DNA from: Humisphaera borealis
GTDB lineage: Bacteria > Planctomycetota > Phycisphaerae > Tepidisphaerales > Tepidisphaeraceae
NCBI RefSeq assembly: GCF_015169395.1
Contig: NZ_CP063458.1
Coordinates: forward strand, 868,001-932,000
DNA length: 64,000 nucleotides
Direction: 5' to 3'
Part shown: piece by piece, positions 18,378 through 25,949 of the stretch
Position numbering within the stretch: position 1 is the stretch's first letter
How the letters are laid out: the number at the start of each line of letters is the position of its first letter
Program-made: the position numbers and the translations under genes
The notes under the pieces: model-generated
What the model saw: the letters and a program-made list of their open reading frames with translations, nothing else
Database searches by the model: none
Told to the model about the DNA's origin: nothing

Positions 18378-18594
18378 AGAGCCGGACGGGTGTTGGGGTG
18401 GAAGAGCGTTGTGGCCGCGTAGCAGTGTTCGACGGCACAGAGGCACTGAGCATCAAGCCGCGACCACGCCACCCAACCACCCCGATACCCGTCCACTCGT
18501 TTCTCTTCCAACTCCCTCCGTCTCAATCCGATTCGTGTGACCGGATAAAGTTTTGCTTGACCCGGCGACAACCAAAGATGCAGAATCATCGGGT
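18378..18594. other. Short gap before the HicB-like gene
   Basis: Lower-GC, pyrimidine-rich DNA (CCACCCAACCACCCCGATACCC and similar) with no convincing coding frame. No HicA-type toxin frame with a dsRBD-like GSH motif was found here. Confidence 0.4.
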
Positions 18595-18855
18595 ATGAGA
18601 CAACGCTACCACACGATCATACGGCCTGAAGCGAACGGCTGGTTTGTCGGGTGGGTGGAAGAAGTCCCAGGCACCATCACCTCTGGTAAATCACTTTCAG
18701 AATGCCGCGACAAACTCCGCCGGTCCCTCTCGCTGATGATCGAAACCTATCGTGACGAGGCCCGCGCCGGCCTGACCGCCGGCTGCATCCAGGAATCCGT
18801 GGAGATCGACGTCGACGACGCAAATACTCACGTGGTCGAACCCGCCCACGCTTAG
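18595..18855 (+). CDS. HicB-like protein (orphan type II antitoxin fold)
   Basis: This 86-residue protein starts RYHTIIRPEANGWFVGWVEE and continues PGTITSGKSLSECRDKLRRS, the beta-beta-beta-alpha layout of HicB: an antiparallel sheet, the V/P-E-x-P-G turn, 'G-K/x-S/T-x-x-E' and then a long helix. The C-terminal part lacks an obvious DNA-binding domain. HicB normally neutralises HicA, an mRNA interferase encoded beside it. I find no HicA in the flanking sequence, so this is an orphan antitoxin or a HicB-fold protein with another job. Base composition around it is less GC-rich than in neighbouring genes, and it is followed by two palindromes. Confidence 0.65.
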   Translation: MRQRYHTIIRPEANGWFVGWVEEVPGTITSGKSLSECRDKLRRSLSLMIETYRDEARAGLTAGCIQESVEIDVDDANTHVVEPAHA

Positions 18856-18870
18856 TTGGTGAACCTTCGT

Positions 18871-18922
18871 CCACCGACGGCAATCGGTGGATCTTCGCAT
18901 TCCCCACGGACTGCCGTCCGTG
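18871..18922. repeat. Pair of palindromes after the HicB-like gene
   Basis: Two hairpins: CCACCGA-cggcaa-TCGGTGG (18871-18890) and CACGGAC-tgcc-GTCCGTG (18905-18922). They are similar in form but not in sequence, and lie between convergent genes. Confidence 0.65.
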
Positions 18923-18970
18923 AGCACTTGCTGCGCTCTAAGTTGAGACTCCATTCGACCCCCACCAGCC

Positions 18971-20557
18971 TTACTTTTGCCCATCCAGCAACGGCCGATC
19001 CGGCACCGTCGGCGGTGGGGGCTCGGCGAACCTTCGGTCCATGATCGACGGCTTTTCAAACGGCACGATCGGCTTGCGCGGCTGCGTCGCCGGGGGTGAT
19101 GCGGGCATCGTGGCCGGCGCCGTCGCAGGGGCCGGTCGAGCTTCCGGCGGGCGGTTTGCCACCGGCGGTGCGTCGGCCACCGGCAGGGCGCCGGCCTTGC
19201 CGAAAATCGGCGTCCCTTCCCATTCGATCAGCCTCTGTGCACCCGTGTACTTGGGCGTGGGAATCGTCTGTTGCAGCTTGCGCGCCTGCTGCCGCATCTG
19301 CTCCTGCTCGGCCATCCGCTGGTCACGCTCGGCCTTGAGCACTGCCAGGTCGCGAACGAACTCGTAGTAGCTTGGCGGCAGCGGATAGCGCACCATCCGC
19401 CCGTTGGCATCCAATCCCACGCTGTTGGCTTCCATCTGCCGGATGGTGTTCTGCGCCGAAGCGATATCGACCTCCAGCCGTTTCTGCCGCGCACTGATCG
19501 CGTTGTATTCCAGTTCCATCTGGTCGATCTTCGCTCGCACCTCACGCTCCAGCGCCTGCAACTGTGCGATGTCCGCCTGGCTAACCCAGGTCGAGCCCCA
19601 CCGGTACAGCGATTGGACCGCCATCTGCTGCTGGAGCAGCGAATCCTGATCGTTGAAGTGTCGCACGATCCGCTTAACGTGGTTTCCGTCGCGAAGCTCG
19701 ACCGGCAGTGCCGCCAGTGCCTCGGCCATGTTGTCGAGCACGCCGCGATGCAGCGGGGCGGCGAGCAGCGCCTTCTCATAGTTCAGCAGCGCCGCGACGT
19801 GCTGATTCTGCCGCCAGAGCACCACTGCCAGGTTGTTGTAGGTCGCGGCGTGGTCGGGGACGAGCGACGAAGCGGTCTCGAACGCCTTGCGGGCCTCGAC
19901 CGCCTTGTCCTGCTTGAAGAGCAGGATCCCCTTCATGTACCACGCGGCGGCGTTCTTCGGATTCTCCACCAGCGACTGCTCGAGCAGCGGCATGCCTTGA
20001 TTGGTACGGCCCTGCAAAAGCAACGTCAGAGCCTGCTCGGCGGTCTGATACGACTTCTCGGCGGTCGCCTCCCGTTCCGCGTCGGTCATCCACACGTCGC
20101 CGACCTTCGTCAGCTTCCGGTCCAGACGATCCTGCCAGATGACCAGGTCGGCCTTGGCGGCGTCGGCGGCGGGGGAGCCTGCAAACTGCACGATGAAACC
20201 CCGATACCGCTCGATGACCTGCTTGATGTCCGGCATCGCCTCGGCGGCCCGCCGAAGCGATGCCAGCCGTTCGTCGGGCACGGTGGCGCCCGGTTTGGGC
20301 TTGGCTTCCAGCGCCTTGACCTTGTCCGTCGGGATGACCAGCTTCTTGCCGCCCGGCAAAACCACTTCCCACCCGTCGGCCGACCGCTTGATCTCCCCTT
20401 CGTAGCTGGTGCCGTCCTTCAGACGGATGACGTCCGACCATGCCGGCACCGCCAAACACGCCACCGCCACGGCGGCGACCGCCGCGCGCCGCAGGAGGTT
20501 TCGACGGACGAAAGACAGGCAGACCAGGGTCGGCAAGCGTTTGCGTTGATCGAGCAT
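18971..20557 (-). CDS. Secreted TPR protein of unknown function
   Basis: This 528-residue protein has a long basic N-terminus then a signal helix (AAVAAVAVACLAVPAWSD, cleavage near 39). The mature start, VIRLKDGTSYEGEIKRS, is a small beta-barrel-like module that also opens other planctomycete TPR proteins. TPRs span about 160-290 (AAWYMKGILLFKQDKAVEA and TYNNLAVVLWRQNQHVA). A coiled coil follows (about 335-455; rich in EREVRAKIDQMELEYN-type heptads), then a Pro/Ala-rich tail (about 475-528). Likely periplasmic scaffold; the partner is unknown. ATG 20557 has GAGG 7 bases upstream; ATG 20587 is another option. Divergent from trpA. Confidence 0.8.
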   Translation of the reverse strand: MLDQRKRLPTLVCLSFVRRNLLRRAAVAAVAVACLAVPAWSDVIRLKDGTSYEGEIKRSADGWEVVLPGGKKLVIPTDKVKALEAKPKPGATVPDERLASLRRAAEAMPDIKQVIERYRGFIVQFAGSPAADAAKADLVIWQDRLDRKLTKVGDVWMTDAEREATAEKSYQTAEQALTLLLQGRTNQGMPLLEQSLVENPKNAAAWYMKGILLFKQDKAVEARKAFETASSLVPDHAATYNNLAVVLWRQNQHVAALLNYEKALLAAPLHRGVLDNMAEALAALPVELRDGNHVKRIVRHFNDQDSLLQQQMAVQSLYRWGSTWVSQADIAQLQALEREVRAKIDQMELEYNAISARQKRLEVDIASAQNTIRQMEANSVGLDANGRMVRYPLPPSYYEFVRDLAVLKAERDQRMAEQEQMRQQARKLQQTIPTPKYTGAQRLIEWEGTPIFGKAGALPVADAPPVANRPPEARPAPATAPATMPASPPATQPRKPIVPFEKPSIMDRRFAEPPPPTVPDRPLLDGQK

Positions 20558-20847
20558 ACGAATCCTCGAATAGGCGCCGTCAACCATTGCCCCGCCGGGC
20601 CGGCGAGCTTGTTCGCCGTCATCCTGCGCCGAACGCGGAGGTACGAATGTCACGCTCTGTCACAGCATATCCCACGCCGACGAACGGCGTGAAGAAAGTT
20701 TCGTGAGCCTTCTTGGCCCAGTCCGCCATAGGCCTTGATCCTGACCTCGGACCCTCTTCACGGCTTGCCATCATCTTGACCCTGCTTCACGTCCCCTTAT
20801 CATCGCGCGGCTTACGAATCCGTTCCCCTTTATCCGCAGGACGAGGA

Positions 20848-21690
20848 ATGCCCGCAGCCACCGCCGGTTCGACTACCCAACGCCTTTCGATCGCCCGGGC
20901 CTTCGAGGCCGTCCGTGCCGGGCCTCACGCAGGGCTCGGCGGGGGCCTCGGGCTCGTGCCGTTCGTCCCTGCCGGCTTTCCGTCGCTGGAGACGACCGCC
21001 GAGCTCTTGCCGCGGCTCGAAACCGTCGGAGCGACGTTGATTGAAGTCGGCTTTCCTTTCTCCGACCCTGTCGCCGACGGGCCGGTCATCCAGGAAGCGT
21101 TCACGTATGCCCTGTCGCGGGGCGTGAAAGTCGCCGACGTCTTTGCCGTCGTGAAGTCGGTCCGCGACCGCGTGTCGATCCCGATCGTTGGCATGCTCAG
21201 CTACAGCATCGTATTCCGAATCGGTGTCGAGGCGTTCGTCGCGCGTGCCAAAGAGTCCGGCTTCGACGGTCTGATCATCCCCGACCTGCCGCCACCGGAA
21301 GCGCAGAAGATCTGCAAGATCATCCACGCCGGCGGGCTCGACACGAGCCTGCTCGTCGCCCCTACCACCGCCGAGCACCGCCGAAGCGAAATCGCTCGTC
21401 TGAGCACCGGGTTCGTCTACTACCTGTCTGTGTCCGGCATCACCGGCGAGCGCGACCAGCTGCCAGCCGACCTTGCGGCGAGCGTCCGTTCGCTCAAGGC
21501 CCTGACCGATAAGCCGGTCTGCGTCGGTTTTGGCATCTCCAAGCCGAGCCACGTCGCGATGCTGCGAGGCGTCGCCGACGGGGCGATCATCGGTAGCGCG
21601 ATCGTCCGCCGAATGCAGAAACATGTCACCGAGTCACCCAAGGCGATCGCCGACGCCGTCTGTGCGTACCTGAGCGAGCTGCGCGTCTGA
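20848..21690 (+). CDS. trpA: Tryptophan synthase alpha chain
   Basis: This 280-residue protein has the TrpA TIM-barrel signatures: LVPFVPAGFPSLE, LIEVGFPFSDPVADGPVIQ with catalytic Glu66 and Asp77, GFDGLIIPDLPPPEA, and the phosphate-binding GVADGAIIGSAIV. It converts indole-3-glycerol phosphate to indole and glyceraldehyde 3-phosphate and passes indole to TrpB. No other trp gene is nearby, so the trp genes are scattered in this genome. The start is supported by GAGG just ahead of ATG 20848, and the N-terminus is about 15 residues longer than usual. A repeat-rich gap follows the stop. Confidence 0.96.
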   Translation: MPAATAGSTTQRLSIARAFEAVRAGPHAGLGGGLGLVPFVPAGFPSLETTAELLPRLETVGATLIEVGFPFSDPVADGPVIQEAFTYALSRGVKVADVFAVVKSVRDRVSIPIVGMLSYSIVFRIGVEAFVARAKESGFDGLIIPDLPPPEAQKICKIIHAGGLDTSLLVAPTTAEHRRSEIARLSTGFVYYLSVSGITGERDQLPADLAASVRSLKALTDKPVCVGFGISKPSHVAMLRGVADGAIIGSAIVRRMQKHVTESPKAIADAVCAYLSELRV

Positions 21691-22469
21691 CCGGCGTCAG
21701 ACGTTCGTTGCTTCGCCGAACGAACCCAGGATTGCCAAACGAACCCAAGCCGTCCCGGTGCCACGGGTCGGCGGTACTCCGCAGACCCGTGCGCGAGTGC
21801 GGCCGATACCACGGGTCCCCGGCGTACCGGCGACGCCGTGGCACCAGATCGACGACGACCGACATCCGCCGAACGAACCCAAGATCGCCGAACGAACCCA
21901 AGATTGCCGAACGAACCCGAGCCGTCCCGGTGCCACGGGTCGGCGGTACCCCGCAGACCCGTGCGCGAGTGCGGCCGATACCACGGGTCTCCGGCGTACC
22001 GGCGACGCCGTGGCACCAGCTCGACGACGACCGCCGTCCGCCGAACGAACCCGAGGCGGCCAAACGAACCCAAGATTGCCAAACGAACCCGAGGCGTGTC
22101 AGGCGGCCCGCGTTCCCGGTTCATCGCTCCACTCCCTTCTCCGGCATTCCCGATAACCGTACATTGTACTAACAAGCCAAGTTCTGTCACCATCGAAATC
22201 GCCTGGCAGGCGGGAATGCCCAAGCCCGGCGACGTCTCTTTGGTCATGCTCCACCGCAGTGCCCCTGTACATCCGATCGTCGCCTCGCCCGATAAGCCCC
22301 GCCAGAACTCCGCAAGTATCCCAATAAACCGGCTTTACGCCTCGGAGGCAGGGGTTTACCATGCCTTGTGCCGTTGCCCGGTTCGGGGCATTTGCCAGCT
22401 TCGGGCAAATTGTCCGTAATGTCGTACATGTTGTTGGCAAACCTTCTTACCCCTTCGAGTGTCAAGTTA
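21691..22469. other. 779-bp repeat-rich gap between trpA and the sigma factor gene
   Basis: It holds the 172-bp tandem repeat (21714-22094), then about 370 bases of lower-GC DNA with no supported gene. Open frames cross the repeat on both strands, but their composition follows the repeat and they share no family features. Confidence 0.7.
21714..22094. repeat. Two 172-bp tandem units with eight GAACGAACCC boxes
   Basis: Two near-identical units are offset by exactly 172 bp (CGTCCCGGTGCCACGGG at 21751 and 21923; GGCGACGCCG at 21829 and 22001). Each has a central palindromic block of about 89 bp bounded by GGTGCCACGG and CCGTGGCACC, with an inner CACGGGTC/GACCCGTG hairpin. The blocks are separated and flanked by eight copies of a box close to GCCRAACGAACCCRAG, spaced 18-19 bp apart within clusters of two or three. 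Confidence 0.9.
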
Positions 22470-23168
22470 ATGGAAAAGCGGGTGACTGATCCTCAGACTG
22501 CCGGGAAGGTTACGGCCGACCCGACCGCCGGGAACCCGCCGCCTGCTTCTCCGATGGCACCAGCCGCGGCTCCTCCGTCTGACGGCGGACCGCCCGATGG
22601 AATGCTCGTCGAGCGGACCATCGCCGGCGACCGGACGGCGTTTGACATGCTCATCCGCCGGTACCAGCGGCAGGCCGTCGCGGTGTCGTATCGGCTGCTC
22701 GGCAACACGCACGATGCGCTGGAAGTCACCCAGGACGCGTTCCTGAAGTCTTACAGCAGCCTCACAACGTTGCAGAAGGCCGATGCGTTTGGCGGCTGGC
22801 TGATGCGGATCGTTTCGAACCTTTCGCTCAACTACCGCCGCAGCCGCAAGACCCGCTCGCAACTGCCCCTCGACGATCTGCTCGGCCCGAATGAGCCCAG
22901 CGCGTCAGACGTGGGCGGCGGCAGTGACTGGATGAGCCAGAGCGGCGACCCCGTCCATAAGCTGCAAAGCCGCGAGATGGGCAAACGGCTGGCCGCGGCG
23001 ATGCAGGAGCTGCCCGAAAAACAGCGGCTGGCGATCGTCATGTTCACGATCGAAGAAATGCCGCAAAAGCAGGTCGCCGACGCACTCGGCTGCAGCGTGG
23101 AAGCGGTCAAGTGGCACGTGTTCCAAGGCCGGAAAAAGCTTCGGGAACTGTTGAAGGAACACCTGTAG
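22470..23168 (+). CDS. ECF-type RNA polymerase sigma factor
   Basis: This 232-residue protein has sigma region 2 (FDMLIRRYQRQAVAVSYRLL, then DALEVTQDAFLKSYSSL, about 55-110) and region 4 (ELPEKQRLAIVMFTIEEM, then QVADALGCSVEAVKWHVFQG, about 175-225) with no region 1 or 3, which defines an ECF sigma factor. An Ala/Pro-rich N-terminal extension of about 45 residues precedes region 2. It directs RNA polymerase to a specific stress or envelope regulon. The next gene downstream looks like its membrane anti-sigma partner, although 356 bases of repeat DNA separate them. ATG 22470 is a plausible start, without a strong Shine-Dalgarno sequence. Confidence 0.92.
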   Translation: MEKRVTDPQTAGKVTADPTAGNPPPASPMAPAAAPPSDGGPPDGMLVERTIAGDRTAFDMLIRRYQRQAVAVSYRLLGNTHDALEVTQDAFLKSYSSLTTLQKADAFGGWLMRIVSNLSLNYRRSRKTRSQLPLDDLLGPNEPSASDVGGGSDWMSQSGDPVHKLQSREMGKRLAAAMQELPEKQRLAIVMFTIEEMPQKQVADALGCSVEAVKWHVFQGRKKLRELLKEHL

Positions 23169-23524
23169 AGTCGAATGTTGAATGTCGATGGTCGAAAGTG
23201 GAACGCGGCGGTTCATTGGTCGACGTTGGCCGTGGAGCGTCATCGGAGATCGGGAATCTGAAATCTCACATTTGAGATTTGAGATCTGAGATTTGTGATT
23301 TGAGATTTGGGATCTGAGATTCGAGATTCGAATCATCTGATCCGAATCAAAATGCCGATTCTCCGCTCCGCAATGTCCTGACCTGTTGTGGCTTGGCCAA
23401 CGTTTTGTGACCAACGTTTCGTCACAGCCGTGTCTGATGGAGTGACGCGGACCAGGAAACTTATAAGAGGCCGTCCGGCGAGTGTGCCGGGGCCGAGGAA
23501 GACACAAGAACGCTTTCGTCCAGA
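23169..23524. other. Gap between sigma and anti-sigma genes
   Basis: It holds a short TCGAATGTTGAATGTCGATGG repeat tract, the 7-bp minisatellite (23273-23328), and about 190 bases with no clear feature apart from a possible promoter region. No supported gene. Confidence 0.6.
23273..23328. repeat. 7-bp minisatellite, TGAGATT type
   Basis: Eight consecutive 7-bp units (TGAGATT, TGAGATC, TGAGATT, TGTGATT, TGAGATT, TGGGATC, TGAGATT, CGAGATT) in a strongly AT-rich block inside GC-rich DNA. Less regular copies extend 20-30 bases to the left. Confidence 0.85.
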
Positions 23525-24532
23525 ATGGCAGAACCGATCATGCGGCCCGACGACCTTGAATTTCTCATCGCCCAGTACGCCGACGGCTCGCTCGACGCGA
23601 AGCGGTCTGCGGATCTGGAGGCGGTTCTCCGCCGAGATGAGGACGCCCGGGCGATTCTGGAGTCGTACCGTGCCATCAACGGCGCGCTGACCGGTATCGT
23701 TGCCAGCCAGCCCGTGCCGGAAGTGCGGTGGGACCGGCTCGAAGCGTCCATCAGCCGACAGATCGCGACGCTCGCCGTCGCCGGGGCAGTGTCGGAAACC
23801 GACGAAGAATCCATCTCGCGTTTCTCCAGCGGCGACGTGTTGGAGCAGGAACTGCGGTCGATCGATGACAAGATCGCCGCCGACCCGCGCAGCCGGCTTT
23901 TGCTGGCGGAGTACGCCTCGCTCGATCGCACGTTCGATGCTGCCCGCGACGTGGAGATTCCCAACGTGCAGTGGGAGCAGTTCGCCAGCCACATTTCGGC
24001 GCAGATCGATCGAGCGGAAGACGCGTCGTCGGAATCGATGAAGATCGGGCCGGAGACGGTCGAACGCACGATCCGCCAGGCGGATTCTTCGAGCGTGTTC
24101 GGCCGGATCGGCAACTTCTTCATGCAGCCCAGCCGACTGGCGATCGCCGCATGCTTGGTATTGGCGGCGTCGATCTCGTTCAAACTGATCAACCAGGGTG
24201 GCAACACGAACGGCGGGGCACCGGCACCGGCGGGCACCACCGGTGGCACTGGCGGCGCGCCGATGGCGACCGTCACGCCGGCCCCGGTCGAGATTCGCGT
24301 CGGGCCGTCGTTTACGCCGGGCATGAACCCGCTGGAAAACACGACCGTCACCAGCATTCATGTCGGCCCGCCGAGCGGACCCGGGTTTGACGTCGCCGCG
24401 ATGGCGGACTGGGCGAAGGAGTTTCCTTTCACCCGTCCGAGCCAGATGAGCATTGGCAAAGCGGCGACGCAGCCGGAAGATAAGCCTTCGAAGGATACCG
24501 TCGAGAACGGCGCGCTTTTTCCGTCGCGGTAA
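23525..24532 (+). CDS. Probable membrane anti-sigma factor
   Basis: This 335-residue protein has a cytoplasmic N-terminal half (1-200), one transmembrane helix (about 203-220, LAIAACLVLAASISFKLI) and a Gly/Pro-rich periplasmic tail. The cytoplasmic half is internally duplicated: LAQYADGSLDA...ILESYRAINGAL...VPEVRWDRLEASISRQI and a second copy with DPRSRLLLAEYASLDRTF...IPNVQWEQFASHISAQI. An acidic start with DGSLD and a single membrane pass is the layout of zinc-free anti-sigma proteins. No ZAS HxxxCxxC motif is present. Placement directly after an ECF sigma gene is the main support for the role; the match to a named family is weak. Confidence 0.65.
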   Translation: MAEPIMRPDDLEFLIAQYADGSLDAKRSADLEAVLRRDEDARAILESYRAINGALTGIVASQPVPEVRWDRLEASISRQIATLAVAGAVSETDEESISRFSSGDVLEQELRSIDDKIAADPRSRLLLAEYASLDRTFDAARDVEIPNVQWEQFASHISAQIDRAEDASSESMKIGPETVERTIRQADSSSVFGRIGNFFMQPSRLAIAACLVLAASISFKLINQGGNTNGGAPAPAGTTGGTGGAPMATVTPAPVEIRVGPSFTPGMNPLENTTVTSIHVGPPSGPGFDVAAMADWAKEFPFTRPSQMSIGKAATQPEDKPSKDTVENGALFPSR

Positions 24533-24601
24533 GCGAGGCGAGCGCTGGCACAGGAATGTGCTCCTCGGCCGCCGCGACGGCAAAGCCTTCCGGGAGTCCG
24601 C

Positions 24602-25882
24602 ATGTTGCGCCACGCTTTGCAGTCACGCGTCCGGTCTTCCTCGACTTCAGTCACGCCGCAACAAGAACCAAGAGAACGCGAAGGCGCGAACCCGCGAAGA
24701 AAGCCGCGAAGTTCATTCAATCCTGTTTTTGGCCTTCGCGTTTCCTTCGCGTCTTCGCGGCTTCGCGTTCTCTTCGTTCTCCTCGCAACGTTCGCCACGA
24801 ACCCCACCCGCGCCAGCGAGACTTCTGCCCTGATCAACGACGCCCTCGACCGGCAGGTCAATCTGGACCTGGACGGCTTCCTTCCCGACGTGATGAAGGG
24901 GATTGAAGACCGCACGAGCGTGCCGATTCGCGCCGACCCGCTTGTGTGGGAACTGCTCCCCTGGGGCCAGCAAACCAAGGTCACCGCCAAGATTCAAAAC
25001 CAGACGCTGCGGCAGTCGCTCTCGGCGATCACGCAGAAGCTCGGCCTTCGGCTGAGGCTCGCCGACGAAGCGGTCATGCTCGAACCGATGCCCGGCCTGC
25101 GCCGGCTCGGCCGGCGGTCGACGGTTCAGGAACTGCAATCGCTCGACATCCTGGCCTCCACGCCCATGCCGCCGGTGACGGATGCCGGTTCGGTGCGGTC
25201 GGTGCTGACCGCGATCGACCTGAAGCTCGACGCGATGCAGGCCCCGCTGGCGATCGAAGATCGGTTGGACGTCGAGACGCGCGGCAAGATCCTCACGCTG
25301 CCCCGTGGCGCGACGATGATGGACGCACTGGAACAGATCGCCAAGCAGACCCGCGGCACCTGGTACCCATGGAGCAAGACGATCGTCGTCGTTCCGAAGG
25401 ACGTGCAGATTCGCGATCAGCTCTCCAAGACGCTGACGACGCGATACAACAGCATTCCCATTGCACAGGTTCTGGAAGACCTGCGCCGCCGTGCCGACGT
25501 GCCGTTCGAAATTGACGCCGGTGCACTGCAGAAGATCCCGGCGGACTCGCGGAACATCCGAATTTTCTGGGACAACGTGTCGGTCGAGCAGGCGTTGCAG
25601 GAGCTGCGCGGCTTCGCCGGCATCGAGTTCGCCGTCACGGACGCCGGCGTGAAGATCAGCCACCCCGGCGGCCCCAACGCCGCCGTCGCGATGGCCGACC
25701 CGGTCGTGGCGATGGTCACGCTGGAAAACGGCATGACGCTGCTGGTGCGGGAATCACAAATCCCACCGGAGCTGCGCGACTATCTGAAGCTGCGGCTGGA
25801 CAAAACGCTCGGCGAGTTGCGCTCCTTGGCCGAGAAGGATAAGTTCCCCCTGACCAAGCCGACAACGAAAAGCGTGGACTAA
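24602..25882 (+). CDS. Secreted protein with secretin-N/STN-like repeats
   Basis: This 426-residue protein has three similar beta-alpha-beta modules. In each a strand is followed by 'Q/V-x-L-x-x-A/S-L-x-x-I/L' (LRQSLSAITQKLGLRLR, MMDALEQIAKQTRGTWYPW, VEQALQELRGFAGIEFAV), as in the short STN/secretin-N domains that face the periplasm. It lacks the C-terminal secretin pore domain, so it is not itself a secretin. An export signal probably lies at 58-72 (LLATFATNPTRAS), yet the only in-frame start is ATG 24602. The stretch between, residues 24-58, is encoded by a palindromic repeat. It follows the anti-sigma gene by 70 bases and may be its regulatory target or partner (inference). Confidence 0.65.
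   Translation: MLRHALQSRVRSSSTSVTPQQEPREREGANPRRKPRSSFNPVFGLRVSFASSRLRVLFVLLATFATNPTRASETSALINDALDRQVNLDLDGFLPDVMKGIEDRTSVPIRADPLVWELLPWGQQTKVTAKIQNQTLRQSLSAITQKLGLRLRLADEAVMLEPMPGLRRLGRRSTVQELQSLDILASTPMPPVTDAGSVRSVLTAIDLKLDAMQAPLAIEDRLDVETRGKILTLPRGATMMDALEQIAKQTRGTWYPWSKTIVVVPKDVQIRDQLSKTLTTRYNSIPIAQVLEDLRRRADVPFEIDAGALQKIPADSRNIRIFWDNVSVEQALQELRGFAGIEFAVTDAGVKISHPGGPNAAVAMADPVVAMVTLENGMTLLVRESQIPPELRDYLKLRLDKTLGELRSLAEKDKFPLTKPTTKSVD
24671..24773. repeat. Palindromic TTCGCG-type repeat inside a coding region
   Basis: Arms AGAGAACGCGAAG (24671-24683) and CTTCGCGTTCTCT (24761-24773) are perfect complements, with a further inner pair GCCGCGAAG (24703-24711) / CTTCGCGGC (24753-24761). It is built of GCGAAG/CTTCGC words and encodes residues 24-58 of the STN-like protein. 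Confidence 0.8.
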
Positions 25883-25949
25883 GTAGGGTCCGCCTTGGCG
25901 GACGCGAGCGCGTTCGGATGGGTCCCGCGTCCGCCAAGGCGGACCCTAC
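25883..25949. repeat. Inverted pair of GTAG-headed REP units
   Basis: Two 24-bp arms (25883-25906 and 25926-25949) are perfect reverse complements, GTAG followed by the GGTCCGCCTTGGCGGACGCG core, separated by 19 bases. GTAG lies at both outer ends. The right-hand arm supplies, as TAG at 25948-25946 on the minus strand, the stop codon of the HEAT-repeat gene. The STN-like gene stops one base before the left arm. Confidence 0.92.

Noticed and set aside
18378-19044. A hicA toxin gene beside the HicB-like gene
   Set aside because: No short basic frame with a HicA-like dsRBD pattern was found on either side or strand.
19271-20692. 473-codon plus-strand frame opposite the TPR protein
   Set aside because: Leu/Arg/His-rich antisense shadow of the TPR and coiled-coil region.
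21714-22094. CRISPR array in the GAACGAACCC boxes
   Set aside because: Boxes are irregularly clustered, the intervening sequence is itself duplicated, and no cas genes are near.
21420-22419. Several open frames across the 172-bp tandem repeat, both strands
   Set aside because: Their sequence is dictated by the repeat units (RTNP/NEPK-type phrases), with no start context or family match.
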